From Pedobacter sp. FW305-3-2-15-E-R2A2 (GTDB lineage Bacteria > Bacteroidota > Bacteroidia > Sphingobacteriales > Sphingobacteriaceae): a stretch of DNA of 64,000 nt. Below the pieces are notes generated by a model. It was given only the letters and a program-made list of their open reading frames with translations, was not told the DNA's origin and searched no databases. The stretch lies in contig NZ_CP151803.1 of assembly GCF_038446955.1 (NCBI RefSeq), positions 1,736,001-1,800,000 of the forward strand, given 5' to 3'. A program made the translations under genes and the position numbers. This document shows positions 28,053 to 37,913 of the stretch, piece by piece (position 1 is the stretch's first letter; the number at the start of each line of letters is the position of its first letter).

Positions 28053-29888
28053 TTACCAACCTGGATTCTGTACCAGGGCCCTGTCGCGGTCCAGCTGGTA
28101 TTGGGAAATAGGGAACAGGTACATTTTATCCGCCCAGGCTCTTTTTTGAAAGAAGGTACGGTTGTAAAAGCGGGTAAACCCAAATCCCTGGCCTCCATCG
28201 TCTTCATTCACATTCATCGTATAGATGGTTTGGTTTTCGGTAGCCCCCAGCTGTAACCTTCTGATGAGGGTATAATACCGGTCTCCTTCAAAACACAACT
28301 CCACTTGTCTTTCTTTCAGGATGTACTTTCTCATAAGTTCCTTGTTTCCAACGGCGGCAGGATAAACGGTTTCTATACCTGGCAGTCCGGCTCTGGACCT
28401 GATCAGGTTGAGCGTGTTCACCACATCCGGGTTGGAAGGCGCGTACTCATTCAGGGCTTCTGCATAATTCAGGAGAATCTCTGCAAAGCGCATGAGGATA
28501 AAAGGCCTGTAATTGGTGGCATCCTGTCTGATATTATCAGCCGGACTCACATTTTTCAGGAAATTGTAACCGGTAATGTTATTGGTAATTCCGGTGGCTT
28601 TAGCTCCTGCTTTCCCGCCGTAATAGAATTCTACACGACCTGTCCCGTCTACATTACCTGCTGAAGAGTAGTAATTTTTATCATCAATGGTAGGTGCCGG
28701 CAATACCGGGCGGCCATTGTATTGAATATAGGCGTAAAAACGAGGTTCCCGGTTGGCATACATATTCCATTGGCCTTTTTTATGAGCCCAATACTGACTG
28801 CTGTTGTTTTCTGCAAAACCGGTTTCGTCATAGCCTGAAGAAGGATCTTCAATACTGCGTCCATTATCCATGTAAAAAGCATCCACTACGTTTTGAGTGG
28901 CGTTGTACAGGTTAATTCCTCCAGGGTTGGGAGAAGATGCTTTGGTATATCCCCAATAATTCCAGGAATTTCTGGAGAACAGGATTTCTTTGTTCCAGTT
29001 GGTCAGGAAAAGATCCCGTACGGAAAGGTAGGGGTCAAAGGTGGTTCCGCCATTGTCCAGATTGGTAAATAGCTTATAGGCATTGAGGTCTATCACTGCT
29101 TTTGCCGCATCTGCCGCAATTTTCCATTTGTTGACATCATATGTTGCAGGAGCGAGTGCGGTCCCGTCTTGATTTTTCAGGGAATTGAAGGCAGGGTTTC
29201 CATTCCACAAAGGGCTTGCTGCCCATAGCGCGAGCTGTGATTTCACGGCCAGGCAGGATCCTTTTGAAGGGCGGCCATAATTGCTGGAAGAGGCCCAGCT
29301 TACGGGTAAGTTAACTGCTGCTTCGTCCATTAGCTGGTTCACATAGTCTTTACATTCGTCGAAAGTGGCCCTTGGATATTTATTGAAATCTTCATCTAAG
29401 GCAAGGGCACCTGTTAGCTTAACCACTGGTCCGTATTGTTTGATCAGCTGCCAGTAAAACCAGCCTCTTAAGAATTTAGACTCTGCTTTATACTGGGCTT
29501 TTAAATCCGAACCGAGTTGGGATTCCGGTACTTTATCTACATTGGCTTCAAAGATGAAGGAGGAACGGATACCGGTGTAATAATTGTCCCAATGGTCGTA
29601 ATAGGCATTTACAGAGCTCCAGTTCCCGGCCACCATTTGCCGGATATTGGTACCTGGGATGGAAACCGAGGCTTCATCGCTAATGCCAATATGTGCATAG
29701 TCTATTTCAAGTACGGCACCATAGATGTTGTATAGATAGGATTCTGCATTGGCGCGGTTGCTCCACAGGATATCTGAGGTGAGCAGGTTATCCGGTTTTT
29801 CGTCCAGATGTTTGCAGGAGGATAAAATGCTTGTTAAAAACAATGATCCTACGGCTATAATGAAGAGAGTGATAGATTTCTTTTTCAT
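28053..29888 (-). CDS. SusD/RagB-type glycan-binding lipoprotein (locus D)
   Basis: About 611 residues from the ATG at 29888. The signal with lipobox (SLFLTSILSSCKHLDEKP) decides this start; the frame otherwise runs on into the SusC end. SusD hallmarks are SKFLRGWFYWQLIKQYGPV near residue 130, FILMRFAEILLNYAEALNEY near 490 and KERQVELCFEGDRYYTLIRR near 550, closing with FPISQYQLDRDRALVQNPGW. It is longer than the locus A SusD, with extra loops. It begins 41 bp after SusC. Confidence 0.95.
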   Translation of the reverse strand: MKKKSITLFIIAVGSLFLTSILSSCKHLDEKPDNLLTSDILWSNRANAESYLYNIYGAVLEIDYAHIGISDEASVSIPGTNIRQMVAGNWSSVNAYYDHWDNYYTGIRSSFIFEANVDKVPESQLGSDLKAQYKAESKFLRGWFYWQLIKQYGPVVKLTGALALDEDFNKYPRATFDECKDYVNQLMDEAAVNLPVSWASSSNYGRPSKGSCLAVKSQLALWAASPLWNGNPAFNSLKNQDGTALAPATYDVNKWKIAADAAKAVIDLNAYKLFTNLDNGGTTFDPYLSVRDLFLTNWNKEILFSRNSWNYWGYTKASSPNPGGINLYNATQNVVDAFYMDNGRSIEDPSSGYDETGFAENNSSQYWAHKKGQWNMYANREPRFYAYIQYNGRPVLPAPTIDDKNYYSSAGNVDGTGRVEFYYGGKAGAKATGITNNITGYNFLKNVSPADNIRQDATNYRPFILMRFAEILLNYAEALNEYAPSNPDVVNTLNLIRSRAGLPGIETVYPAAVGNKELMRKYILKERQVELCFEGDRYYTLIRRLQLGATENQTIYTMNVNEDDGGQGFGFTRFYNRTFFQKRAWADKMYLFPISQYQLDRDRALVQNPGW

Positions 29889-29929
29889 CGGAATATTTTT
29901 TAATGCTTGTAATTGATCAATGGTTCTTG

Positions 29930-32900
29930 TTAAAATGCGACTTTCAGTCCGAGGGCAAATGTTCTCAAAGGTGGATAACCTGAAGCGTTCGCGCCCAGCT
30001 CCGGATCCCATAACTTAAATTTGGAGAAGGTGAGCAGGTTTTGGCCGGTCAGGTAAAAGTAGACCGACTTAATACCGGATTTGGTAAGAAAGGTATCTGA
30101 GAGTTTATACCCTAAAGTGGCCTGTTTTAAACGAACGAAACTACCGTCTTTAGACCACCAGGTGCTGGGTTGGTAGTTGTTGCTGTTCTGGTTAGCTATT
30201 CCTAATCTAGGGTAATAGGCATCCTGTCTTGGGTTTTCAACGGTCCACCTGTTTTCCAGACTGGCCAGCATTCCCGAAGGATATTGGCCCATGCCGGTAA
30301 AGGGTACAATGCCGGCTCCGGTTGCACCATCACCTGTGATCGCAGAACCATTGGCCATAAAGGTCGCATTGGAAATTCCCTGAAAGAAAAGGGAGAGGTC
30401 TACACCTTTATAACCTATTGTAAACCCTGATCCATACAAGATGGTAGGAATATCTGATTTGCCGGTATATACGCGGTCAAAAGGGTTGATGACACCATCG
30501 CCATTCACATCCTTGTATTTGATGTCGCCGGGCCTCAATACCGCGCCAAACTGACTTGGACTGCCGGCAATTTGTTCTGCAGAGGTAAATAAACCCTCAG
30601 CAACATACATGAGGTTATCGCCTAACTTTTGTCCGGTTGCCTGCTGATAGGCATAAAGCTGTTTAGGCTCATCCCGCTGGATGATTTTATTGTTATTATA
30701 AGTGAAATTCCCATAGAGGCGAAGGGATACATTCCCAATGTTTTCGTTATACTCGATATTGGCATCCACACCGTGGTTGTTCATTTCTCCTAAATTGGCG
30801 TATACCGTTCCGGTTACACCCAGGATTCCGGAGAGGGAGCTGCGGGAAATTAAAATGTTCTTTCTTCTTTCCTTATAGAGGTCTATGGTGAGGTTTAGTT
30901 TATTGAACAAACCGATTTCTATCCCAATATTGTCTTTAGTGGCCTTTTCCCAGGTGAGGTTTTCTACGCCGATCACGCTTTCTGTAACCCCGTTGAAGAT
31001 GGCGCCATTAAAGCCTAAGCCTATAGAACGGCCAGGGCCAAACTGATTCAGGTAAGGGAACCTCTTCAGACCAGCCTGATATCCGATCTGATCGTTCCCT
31101 ACAATGCCATGAGAGCCTCTGATTTTCAGCAGGTTCATGCTGGAAGACAGTTTGTTGAAAAAGGGTTCTTTGGAGATCACCCAGCCCGCAGAAACGGAAG
31201 GGAAAAATCCAAATCTTTTACCGGGTTCAAAGTTCTCTGAACCGGTATAACCGGCATCAAATTCAACCATGTACCGGTCTGCATAAGCATAGGTCGCCCT
31301 GAATGCCATGCCCTGGTTTTTGTAAGGGATGGAAGAAATGACGTCTCCTGCAGAACTCACTACCCTTGAACGCATATTGTATAAAAACAAACCTCCAAAA
31401 TGGTGATTGCCAAAGCTGCGGTCGTAATTGATATTGGTTTCCAGGTACATCTTTTTTTCGGCCTGCGAGTATTGGGAATAACCGAGAAACTGATCTCCAA
31501 CCCTGGATTGGTTCAGGATCAGGTTGCCTTCTGCATCTCTTGCAGTGGCAAGGAAAAGGTTGTTTCTTCCGGATCTTCTGTTGTTGTTTTCACTATAGGA
31601 ATCGAAGGAAAACCTGGCCATAGCACTTAATCCTTTTGTAAAGCGGTCTAATTTCTGGTTGATGGCAAAAATAGACTGTATGGTTGGCCTGAACTCAGTT
31701 GCATAACCGGAATTCTGGATTTCGTTAAGTGGATTGCTCCCTCCATTGTTAAAAGGGCCTGCCCATGATCCGTCGGGATACTGGATAGGAAAGGCAATGG
31801 GTGGGGTTAAATAAGCATTGTACCAGATTTTGCTGGCGGATAAGCCCGGATATCTGCTGCTCACCAGCATGGCATCCAGGTTCATGGACAAGAGGGTGGT
31901 AGGGCTTAGATCGATATCAAGATTGGTCCTGAAATCATATCTTTTAAAGTTTAGATTCGGATTATAGCCGTTTTGTTTGGTCACTTTATAACTGCCATCC
32001 TGGTTGTAAAAAGAGGCGGACACGTAATACCTTACACTTTGGGATCCGCCGCTTACATTTAAATTGGTATTGAAACCTGGTGCCCAGTCTTTATAGGTAG
32101 ATTTTATCCAGTTCACATTTGGATAGAGGTATGGATCCAGACCGCTGGCCGTTTTTTGGATGATTTCTTCAGAATATACGGGTTGGTTGCCATCGTTAAT
32201 ATTGGCTTCGTTATATAACCGCATCCAGGAAACACCTTCCAGCATTTTTGGCGTTTTGGTCAGACCGGACATGGAAGCTTCTGTTTTAATGGAAATCTGC
32301 GGTTTGCCTGCCACACCGCGTTTGGTGGTGATGATCAGGACCCCATTGGCACCTCTGGCACCGTATACGGCGGTTGCAGAGGCATCTTTTAGTAAGGAAA
32401 TGCTTTGGATGTCTTCTGGATCTATGTTGTTATAGGAGCCTCCGAAAGAGCTGTTCACGTCATCCCGCTGCACCCCGTCAATAATAATCAGTGGTTCTGA
32501 ATTCCCGGTGAAAGTACCAATCCCCCTGATGGTAAAGGAGGCGTTGTCATATCCCGGTTCCCCGCTTCTCTGCATGGAGATGACCCCGGCAACTTTACCG
32601 GCCAATGAATTGGAGAGGGAACGGTTAGGCGTCAGCATATCTGACATATTGATGGTGCTGACCGCTCCGGTGATGGTTACTTTTTTCTGTTTACCATAAC
32701 CGACCACCACGACCTCATCCAGTGCTTTGTCTTCCTCTGTCAGGGTAATATTGATTTCCGTCCGGCCATTTAAAGGGATTTCTTTGGTGACAAAGCCTAC
32801 CATCTGGATCAGGAGGATGTCTTTTGGATCTACCTGGATTTTAAAATTTCCATTGGAATCGGTGGAGGTTGCCTTTTTGCTGCCTTTAATCAACACTGTT

Positions 32901-33364
32901 GCGCCGGGAATGGGCATACCTTTTGAATCGGTTACCTGACCACGGATTTCCTGCGCTGTGAACAGGTCTACGAGTTTGTCGACGGCCTTATCCAGCACTG
33001 AACTTTCTTTCGGTTTAATCAGAATGGTTTTTCCGTCTATGACATAGGTCAGGGGAAGGTTGGTTAGAATTTTTTTCAGGGCGACTTCCAGTTCTTCGTT
33101 CTTTACGAAAATAGTAATGGGGTCGATTCCGTTGATGACTTTGCGGTCGAACAGAAAGTTGTATCCACTTTGATGATGGATCTTTTCTAATGCATTTTTT
33201 AAAGAAACCCGATTTTCATTAAGGGTAATGCGTTGCCCGAAGGTTGCTGCACTGACCTGCATTAAACTGAATAGGAGCACTGTGGTGGTTAGGCGCATAA
33301 TCATCCATATTTTACGGATATAACGGTCTGTTATACCCGGCTTGCTGGCATAAAATCTATACAT
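29930..33364 (-). CDS. SusC-type TonB-dependent receptor with STN signalling domain (locus D)
   Basis: 1144 residues. After a long signal region (MRLTTTVLLFSLMQVSAATF) comes an STN domain (about 45-110; LKNALEKIHHQSGYNFLFDR, LPLTYVIDGKTILI), then the carboxypeptidase-like domain (about 140-222), the SusC motif LDEVVVVGYGKQKKVTITGA, plug (LLKDASATAVYGARGANGVL) and barrel ending FALGLKVAF. The STN domain is what distinguishes receptors that talk to FecR anti-sigma factors, and a FecR/ECF pair lies directly upstream, 149 bp away. It should therefore both import a glycan fragment and report its presence. Confidence 0.96.
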   Translation of the reverse strand: MYRFYASKPGITDRYIRKIWMIMRLTTTVLLFSLMQVSAATFGQRITLNENRVSLKNALEKIHHQSGYNFLFDRKVINGIDPITIFVKNEELEVALKKILTNLPLTYVIDGKTILIKPKESSVLDKAVDKLVDLFTAQEIRGQVTDSKGMPIPGATVLIKGSKKATSTDSNGNFKIQVDPKDILLIQMVGFVTKEIPLNGRTEINITLTEEDKALDEVVVVGYGKQKKVTITGAVSTINMSDMLTPNRSLSNSLAGKVAGVISMQRSGEPGYDNASFTIRGIGTFTGNSEPLIIIDGVQRDDVNSSFGGSYNNIDPEDIQSISLLKDASATAVYGARGANGVLIITTKRGVAGKPQISIKTEASMSGLTKTPKMLEGVSWMRLYNEANINDGNQPVYSEEIIQKTASGLDPYLYPNVNWIKSTYKDWAPGFNTNLNVSGGSQSVRYYVSASFYNQDGSYKVTKQNGYNPNLNFKRYDFRTNLDIDLSPTTLLSMNLDAMLVSSRYPGLSASKIWYNAYLTPPIAFPIQYPDGSWAGPFNNGGSNPLNEIQNSGYATEFRPTIQSIFAINQKLDRFTKGLSAMARFSFDSYSENNNRRSGRNNLFLATARDAEGNLILNQSRVGDQFLGYSQYSQAEKKMYLETNINYDRSFGNHHFGGLFLYNMRSRVVSSAGDVISSIPYKNQGMAFRATYAYADRYMVEFDAGYTGSENFEPGKRFGFFPSVSAGWVISKEPFFNKLSSSMNLLKIRGSHGIVGNDQIGYQAGLKRFPYLNQFGPGRSIGLGFNGAIFNGVTESVIGVENLTWEKATKDNIGIEIGLFNKLNLTIDLYKERRKNILISRSSLSGILGVTGTVYANLGEMNNHGVDANIEYNENIGNVSLRLYGNFTYNNNKIIQRDEPKQLYAYQQATGQKLGDNLMYVAEGLFTSAEQIAGSPSQFGAVLRPGDIKYKDVNGDGVINPFDRVYTGKSDIPTILYGSGFTIGYKGVDLSLFFQGISNATFMANGSAITGDGATGAGIVPFTGMGQYPSGMLASLENRWTVENPRQDAYYPRLGIANQNSNNYQPSTWWSKDGSFVRLKQATLGYKLSDTFLTKSGIKSVYFYLTGQNLLTFSKFKLWDPELGANASGYPPLRTFALGLKVAF

Positions 33365-33513
33365 TTTGTTATATTTGGTTGTGCAGGGGCCGCTCAGGTC
33401 GAATTGTTCGGCAACTGCAAGTTTCGGTTAGTAGAATTATTTATTAACGGATGCCAGCTAATTATCGGGGGTGTTTCCAGCACCCCTGGTGATTTGGCAT
33501 TTCTGAATGGTAG

Positions 33514-34662
33514 TTATTCTGTCACAGTTACCCTCCTTCCTTCAATTTTGAAACGAATACCACCTACGGTTTCTATCCATTTCAGTACTTCAGATAATTT
33601 GCTTTTTCTGGACAGCAATCCATCCAGAATCAGGGTTGAACTGGTCTTTTCGCCGGCTTCGTAAACGATTTCGACATCATACCACCTTGCGATCTTACGC
33701 ATGGCAGATTTTAAATTCTCGCCATCGAATACGAAATCCCCGTTTTTCCAGCCTAAGGATTCGGCGGTATTTACAGTCCGCACATTGATGATTCCGCTTG
33801 CCGCAACAGAAGCCTGCTGACCAGGGCTTAATACCTGTGCCGCTTGCTTTTTACCGGGAGGTTCTTTTAAGCTTTGAACTTGCATGGCGCCGCTGATCAG
33901 CGTTGTTTTGGCACTTGCTTCATCACTATAGCTGTTGATGTTAAAGGATGTTCCAAGATCTTCTGCAATTTGCGTTGCCGTCTGGACGCGGAATGGCTGC
34001 TTTGCGTTATGGGTAACTTCGAAATAGGCCTCACCGCTCAACTCAACCCTGCGTTCTTTAAGCCCTGCAAAGCTGGATGGGAATTTTAAAGCAGATGCGG
34101 CATTTAACCATACCCTGGTTCCATCGGGAAGGGTGATCTGGTATTGACCTCCTTTGGGGGTCGCCAGTGTCAGTTGCTGAGCGGTTCCTTCAGGAGCGGG
34201 ATTTATTTGGCTGATGTCTGTTCCATCGGCATATGCCAGACCGGATTTGTCGATCATCACTCCGCCTTTAAGGCTGTTTAAATTCAGCTTCCGGCCATTT
34301 GCCAGGGTGACGGTTGCTTTGTTGCTTCCCGGGTCAATATCATGAAGTGCCAGCTGATCGGTGCCGTTCTTTATAGTTTGGGTTTGCAGGTAAAAGAACA
34401 GGCCGGTGCTCAGGATCAGGAACAGCGATGCTGCGATCAATAAGCTTTGTTTTAATTTTTTGGTTTTGGTTTCTGAAGGAAGGATGGTGTTCATCGTCTT
34501 GATGTCGAGCAGGTCCTCATGCAGTTCTTCTGCAGTTAAGCCCAGCGGAAGGTCTTTGTTCCACTGGACATACCAACTTTCTAAAAAAGCGATTTCTTCA
34601 GGTGTACAGTTGCCTGCCTGTTTTTTTTCTAAAAGCTGATCTATTTCCTCTTGTTGCATCAT
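33514..34662 (-). CDS. FecR-family anti-sigma factor
   Basis: A 382-residue single-pass inner-membrane protein. The cytoplasmic N-terminal part (about 1-70) starts with MMQQEEIDQLLEKKQAGNCT; one membrane helix lies at about 78-96 (LLIAASLFLILSTGLFFYL). The periplasmic FecR domain holds TPKGGQYQITLPDGTRVWLN and ELSGEAYFEVTHNAKQPFRV, and a C-terminal STN-like segment ends IETVGGIRFKIEGRRVTVTE. It should hold the sigma factor encoded upstream inactive until the STN receptor signals. The order sigma, FecR, SusC, SusD is the classic arrangement. Confidence 0.94.
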   Translation of the reverse strand: MMQQEEIDQLLEKKQAGNCTPEEIAFLESWYVQWNKDLPLGLTAEELHEDLLDIKTMNTILPSETKTKKLKQSLLIAASLFLILSTGLFFYLQTQTIKNGTDQLALHDIDPGSNKATVTLANGRKLNLNSLKGGVMIDKSGLAYADGTDISQINPAPEGTAQQLTLATPKGGQYQITLPDGTRVWLNAASALKFPSSFAGLKERRVELSGEAYFEVTHNAKQPFRVQTATQIAEDLGTSFNINSYSDEASAKTTLISGAMQVQSLKEPPGKKQAAQVLSPGQQASVAASGIINVRTVNTAESLGWKNGDFVFDGENLKSAMRKIARWYDVEIVYEAGEKTSSTLILDGLLSRKSKLSEVLKWIETVGGIRFKIEGRRVTVTE

Positions 34663-34749
34663 TCTTGGTTAGGGAAGGAGCGTACCTTCCGCATTTAGAG
34701 AGTAGAGACGAAGCAGAATGTGCTTGGGGGGTAAAGAAAATAAAAAAAA

Positions 34750-35328
34750 TTATAAAGAGAGGAAGAGCATGGAGCCAAACTTAATGCGAAGTATCCTTAA
34801 TGCACCATTTACGGCACTTTTTACGGATTGTTCAGAGAGGTTAAGTTCTTTTGCGATTTCCTGATGGCTGAGGAATTTCTTCCTGCTCAATTCAAAAATC
34901 TGACGGGCGCGCTCGGGAAGGTTTGCGATTTCCTGATCAATGAGGGCAGTAAGCTGGTTTTGTCGGGCCAGGTAATCGGTAGTCACCACACCAGTTTCTG
35001 CAAAAGACTGAATAGACTGGGTATAGGATGTTTTTAGTTTCTTCCTGGCAAGGAGGTCAAATATTTTGTTTCTAACCGAGGTATAAAGGTAGGCAGAAAG
35101 GCTGGTTTTAAAAGTAATCTCCTGACGTTTGTGCCATAAGGTGGTGAACAGCTCATGGACCAGGTCTTTGCATTCTTCCCTTAATTGAAGTCTTTTGTAA
35201 GCATGAATGTATAAGGCAGCATGATAACGATTATAAATTTCGGCATAAGCTAATTTGTCATCAGATTTGAGTAAATCTGCTAGTTCCTGATCATTAAGGC
35301 TTTTGTAGGACATCTTGTTTGGATACAC
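34750..35328 (-). CDS. ECF RNA polymerase sigma factor (Bacteroidota FecI/RpoE-like)
   Basis: 192 residues with region 2 (about 22-90; AYAEIYNRYHAALYIHAYKR, LVHELFTTLWHKRQEI, SAYLYTSVRNKIFDLLARKK) and region 4 (about 130-185; LPERARQIFELSRKKFLSHQ followed by EIAKELNLSEQSVKSAV). Length and motifs are standard. A second ATG five codons in (35313) is an equally good start. It lies 87 bp upstream of the FecR gene and should direct expression of the SusC/SusD genes that follow. Confidence 0.95.
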   Translation of the reverse strand: MYPNKMSYKSLNDQELADLLKSDDKLAYAEIYNRYHAALYIHAYKRLQLREECKDLVHELFTTLWHKRQEITFKTSLSAYLYTSVRNKIFDLLARKKLKTSYTQSIQSFAETGVVTTDYLARQNQLTALIDQEIANLPERARQIFELSRKKFLSHQEIAKELNLSEQSVKSAVNGALRILRIKFGSMLFLSL

Positions 35329-35414
35329 TAACGTACATAAATATTATTTTTGATCAAAATAAAAGATGCTGTGGTCAGGTACGGAGGGATTGCCAGGCTG
35401 GCAAGATGGGGATG

Positions 35415-36341
35415 CTATGGTAAGAGGAAAGTATTCCGGAATTCCAAAGGTGACAGATTGGTTTTTGTCTTGAATAACTTGCTGAACGACTGTGAATGCT
35501 CAAAGCCTAATGCATAGGCAATTTCACTGACCGATAAATCGGTCGTAGATAATTTTTCCTTTGCTTTTTCAATTAGTTTCTCATGAATGTGTTGCTGCGT
35601 ACTTTGTCCGGTTAACGTTTTAAGCATGCCGCTTAAATAGTTTGGCGATACATTTAAGGTCTCGGCAATGTATCCGACAGTAGGCAATCCTTTTCTGATT
35701 AAATCATCGCTGTTGAAAAATGCGGTAAGTAACTCCTCCAGCCGGTTCAGGATTTTATGGTTGCTTATTTTTCGGGTAAGAAACTGGCGATGGTAGAATC
35801 TTTCGGCATAAGTCAGCAGGACTTCCAGTTGAGCGATAATGAGGTCCTGGCTGAATTTGTCCATGTTGGCGCGGTATTCCTGTTCGATGTTTTGCATAAT
35901 GCTCCCAAGCATCACCTCTTCTTTCTCAGAAACGAATAAGGCTTCATGTACGGAGTAATCAAAATACTCGTATTTCTTTATTTTGGAGGCCAATGGGGTA
36001 TTCCAGAGAAAATCAGGATGGATCAATACCATCCATCCTGATTGTTCAAATTTAGGCTGATGGTCGACTTCAATTCTAAAAACCTGATTTGGAGACATAA
36101 AGGTCATTATGCCTTCATCAAAATCATATTCCTGTTGCCCGTATTTCATCTTGCCGCTGAAATTTCTTTTCAACGCAATGAAGTAGAAGTCAGCGACGAT
36201 ATTTATGGGTTCATTGTTGTTTAGGCGCTTAAAGGATGCCACATTAATGACGCTGATCAGGGGATGTTCCGGTTTAGACAATTGCCTGAACTGATGAAAT
36301 TCACTGATGGTTTTAATTCTATGTGGTGTGGTGCCTGCCAT
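35415..36341 (-). CDS. AraC-family transcriptional regulator
   Basis: 308 residues: a cupin-like N-terminal sensing domain (about 30-170; MKYGQQEYDFDEGIMTFMSP) and a C-terminal double helix-turn-helix (about 205-305; LPTVGYIAETLNVSPNYLSG, VSEIAYALGFEHSQSFSKLF). It follows the NmrA-like oxidoreductase gene by 12 bp on the same strand, so the two probably form an operon, and it may regulate that operon. It is 86 bp upstream of the sigma gene but reads in the same direction; I see no sign that it belongs to the glycan locus. Confidence 0.92.
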   Translation of the reverse strand: MAGTTPHRIKTISEFHQFRQLSKPEHPLISVINVASFKRLNNNEPINIVADFYFIALKRNFSGKMKYGQQEYDFDEGIMTFMSPNQVFRIEVDHQPKFEQSGWMVLIHPDFLWNTPLASKIKKYEYFDYSVHEALFVSEKEEVMLGSIMQNIEQEYRANMDKFSQDLIIAQLEVLLTYAERFYHRQFLTRKISNHKILNRLEELLTAFFNSDDLIRKGLPTVGYIAETLNVSPNYLSGMLKTLTGQSTQQHIHEKLIEKAKEKLSTTDLSVSEIAYALGFEHSQSFSKLFKTKTNLSPLEFRNTFLLP

Positions 36342-36353
36342 CTTCCAATTTAG

Positions 36354-37253
36354 TTATTTTTGATGAAAGACTGCTGCAAATTCAGCTGCAAAGTCAGTCA
36401 TCTTTACTTTTCCCATCACTGCAGGCCTATTGCGGTAGTAATCTTCTGATAACGAGCCGTTATGAAGGCTGGCGTACATTTCCACCAAACCGGCCGCAAT
36501 ACCCGGGTTCATTCCTATCGCTTCCAAATCCTGTTGTGTTTGTTCATCGGAGACAATGACCCACTTCAAATCGGGTTTCTCTATGGCTGTACCCAGGATG
36601 CGGGCAACTTCGTTTCCGGTAAGTTCTTCGCTCGCCACATAGCGTATTTTTCTGCCGGTAAGCGGTATTGCGATTTCCTCTGCAATTGCAGCAGCGATAT
36701 CTGTCGGAGAAACCCATGGTATCAGCGCTTCTGCGCCGTAATTCACTGCGATTAAACCCTCCGTTCTGATCATATCCAGGTATCCATATAAATTGTAATA
36801 GAAAGAGGTGGGGCGCATATGGGTGACCGCGATTTCCGGAGATAGTTCGTTAAGCATATGCTCTATATCATGAGCACCAATTAAAATGCCTGAGCCTTGC
36901 GCTAAATGAGCGCCAATCGTGCTGAGGTTGACCACCCGTTTTACGCCGGATTGTGCAATAGCCCTGGTATAGTTGCCGCCCAGTCTGCGGTAATAAGCAA
37001 GAAGGTCAAGGCTATGGTCAAAGTAATTGTTGGGGGGGACCATGGTATAAACCGCATCTGCTCCGGTAAAAGCATGCGTCAGAAAATTAAGATCTTCCAG
37101 TGAACCTATGGCGGGATTTGCTCCCAGGTTTTTAATATCTGCTTCTTTTTCAGGGTTACTGCTGATGAGGGTAACCTCATGACCTTGCCCGATTAAATTT
37201 TCGGTTAATGGTTTGCTGATGTGGCCTAATGAGCCCGTTATTGTGATTTTCAT
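36354..37253 (-). CDS. NmrA-like NAD(P)-binding oxidoreductase
   Basis: About 299 residues starting at MKITITGSLGHISKPL; a frame extending to 37310 exists, but the dinucleotide-binding glycine motif directly after this Met decides the start. It is an atypical short-chain dehydrogenase/NmrA fold: GxxGxxS-like loop, DAVYTMVPPNNYF, VKRVVNLSTIGAHLA and a HMRPTSFYYNL segment that replaces the SDR active-site region. Such proteins act as quinone reductases, epimerases or redox sensors; the role is not determinable here. It is the first gene of a two-gene unit with the AraC regulator. Confidence 0.85.
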   Translation of the reverse strand: MKITITGSLGHISKPLTENLIGQGHEVTLISSNPEKEADIKNLGANPAIGSLEDLNFLTHAFTGADAVYTMVPPNNYFDHSLDLLAYYRRLGGNYTRAIAQSGVKRVVNLSTIGAHLAQGSGILIGAHDIEHMLNELSPEIAVTHMRPTSFYYNLYGYLDMIRTEGLIAVNYGAEALIPWVSPTDIAAAIAEEIAIPLTGRKIRYVASEELTGNEVARILGTAIEKPDLKWVIVSDEQTQQDLEAIGMNPGIAAGLVEMYASLHNGSLSEDYYRNRPAVMGKVKMTDFAAEFAAVFHQK

Positions 37254-37450
37254 TGGGGTATAGTTTTCTTGTTTTTTATACACCAAAGGTCTGAATGCTA
37301 AAATTGGCAAATGTAGCCGAATCTATTGTTGTTGTAGTCTGATTTGCTTAAGGAGGAAATGAGCGGATGAGGCCGGTATCAATTGTTTTTTGGAGCAAAA
37401 TACAAAATGGCTCTGCAGGAATTTGAACGCGATGATGCAGTTTTAGGGGA

Positions 37451-37481
37451 AAAAGAAAGCATCCCGAAAAAGGGATGCTTT
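37451..37481 (-). terminator. Rho-independent terminator of the cold-shock gene
   Basis: A perfect 10-bp stem (37456-37465 with 37472-37481), a 6-nt loop, and on the minus strand a T-rich tail (TTCTTTTTC). It lies 19 bp beyond the cold-shock stop codon. Confidence 0.85.
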
Positions 37482-37499
37482 ATACTGACGTTTAATCGA

Positions 37500-37691
37500 T
37501 CAGATTTTCTTTACCTGGGTGGCATTGAGTCCCTTTTTTCCGTTTTCTACTTCGTAACTGACCTTGTCGTTTTCTTTTACGGGGGTAGTTAACCCTGAAG
37601 CGTGAACAAATAGTTCAGCATCCCCATTGTCGGGCACGATAAAACCAAATCCTTTTGTTTCATTGAAAAATTTTACTGTTCCTTGTGGCAT
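37500..37691 (-). CDS. Cold-shock domain protein (CspA family)
   Basis: 63 residues from MPQGTVKFFNETKGFGFIVP. RNP1 (KGFGFI) and RNP2 (LFVHAS) are both present, and the single OB-fold domain is complete. It binds single-stranded RNA/DNA and melts RNA structure after cold shock or stress. A longer frame reaches 37808, but residues before MPQG are not domain-like; that 117-bp T-rich stretch is better read as a long 5' leader, as is usual for csp genes. It is monocistronic, with its own terminator. Confidence 0.96.
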   Translation of the reverse strand: MPQGTVKFFNETKGFGFIVPDNGDAELFVHASGLTTPVKENDKVSYEVENGKKGLNATQVKKI

Positions 37692-37913
37692 GGTGTTTTT
37701 AATTAGTGATTCTTTTGATCCTGTATAACAGTTTAGTTTTATACTTTGTTTATGGGAATTTAAAAAACAAAGGCCGCCAGGGGATTTTGATTGCCTTAAT
37801 ATAGCCATATGGATTAGGACATCAGGTTGCTGAATAAAATTGAATTTCTTAAATTGCAGGAACGCTGTCCAGGTGGATCTTTGCCTCTGGGCTTAATCAT
37901 AAAGCGATAACAA

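Noticed and set aside
27659..28111. Plus-strand open frame of 150 codons
   Set aside because: Antisense to the IPT/NHL lipoprotein gene.
37383..37592. Plus-strand open frame across the cold-shock terminator
   Set aside because: Overlaps the cold-shock gene in antisense and contains its terminator hairpin.
37692..37808. N-terminal extension of the cold-shock protein
   Set aside because: Not part of the cold-shock fold; better explained as the long 5' leader typical of csp genes.
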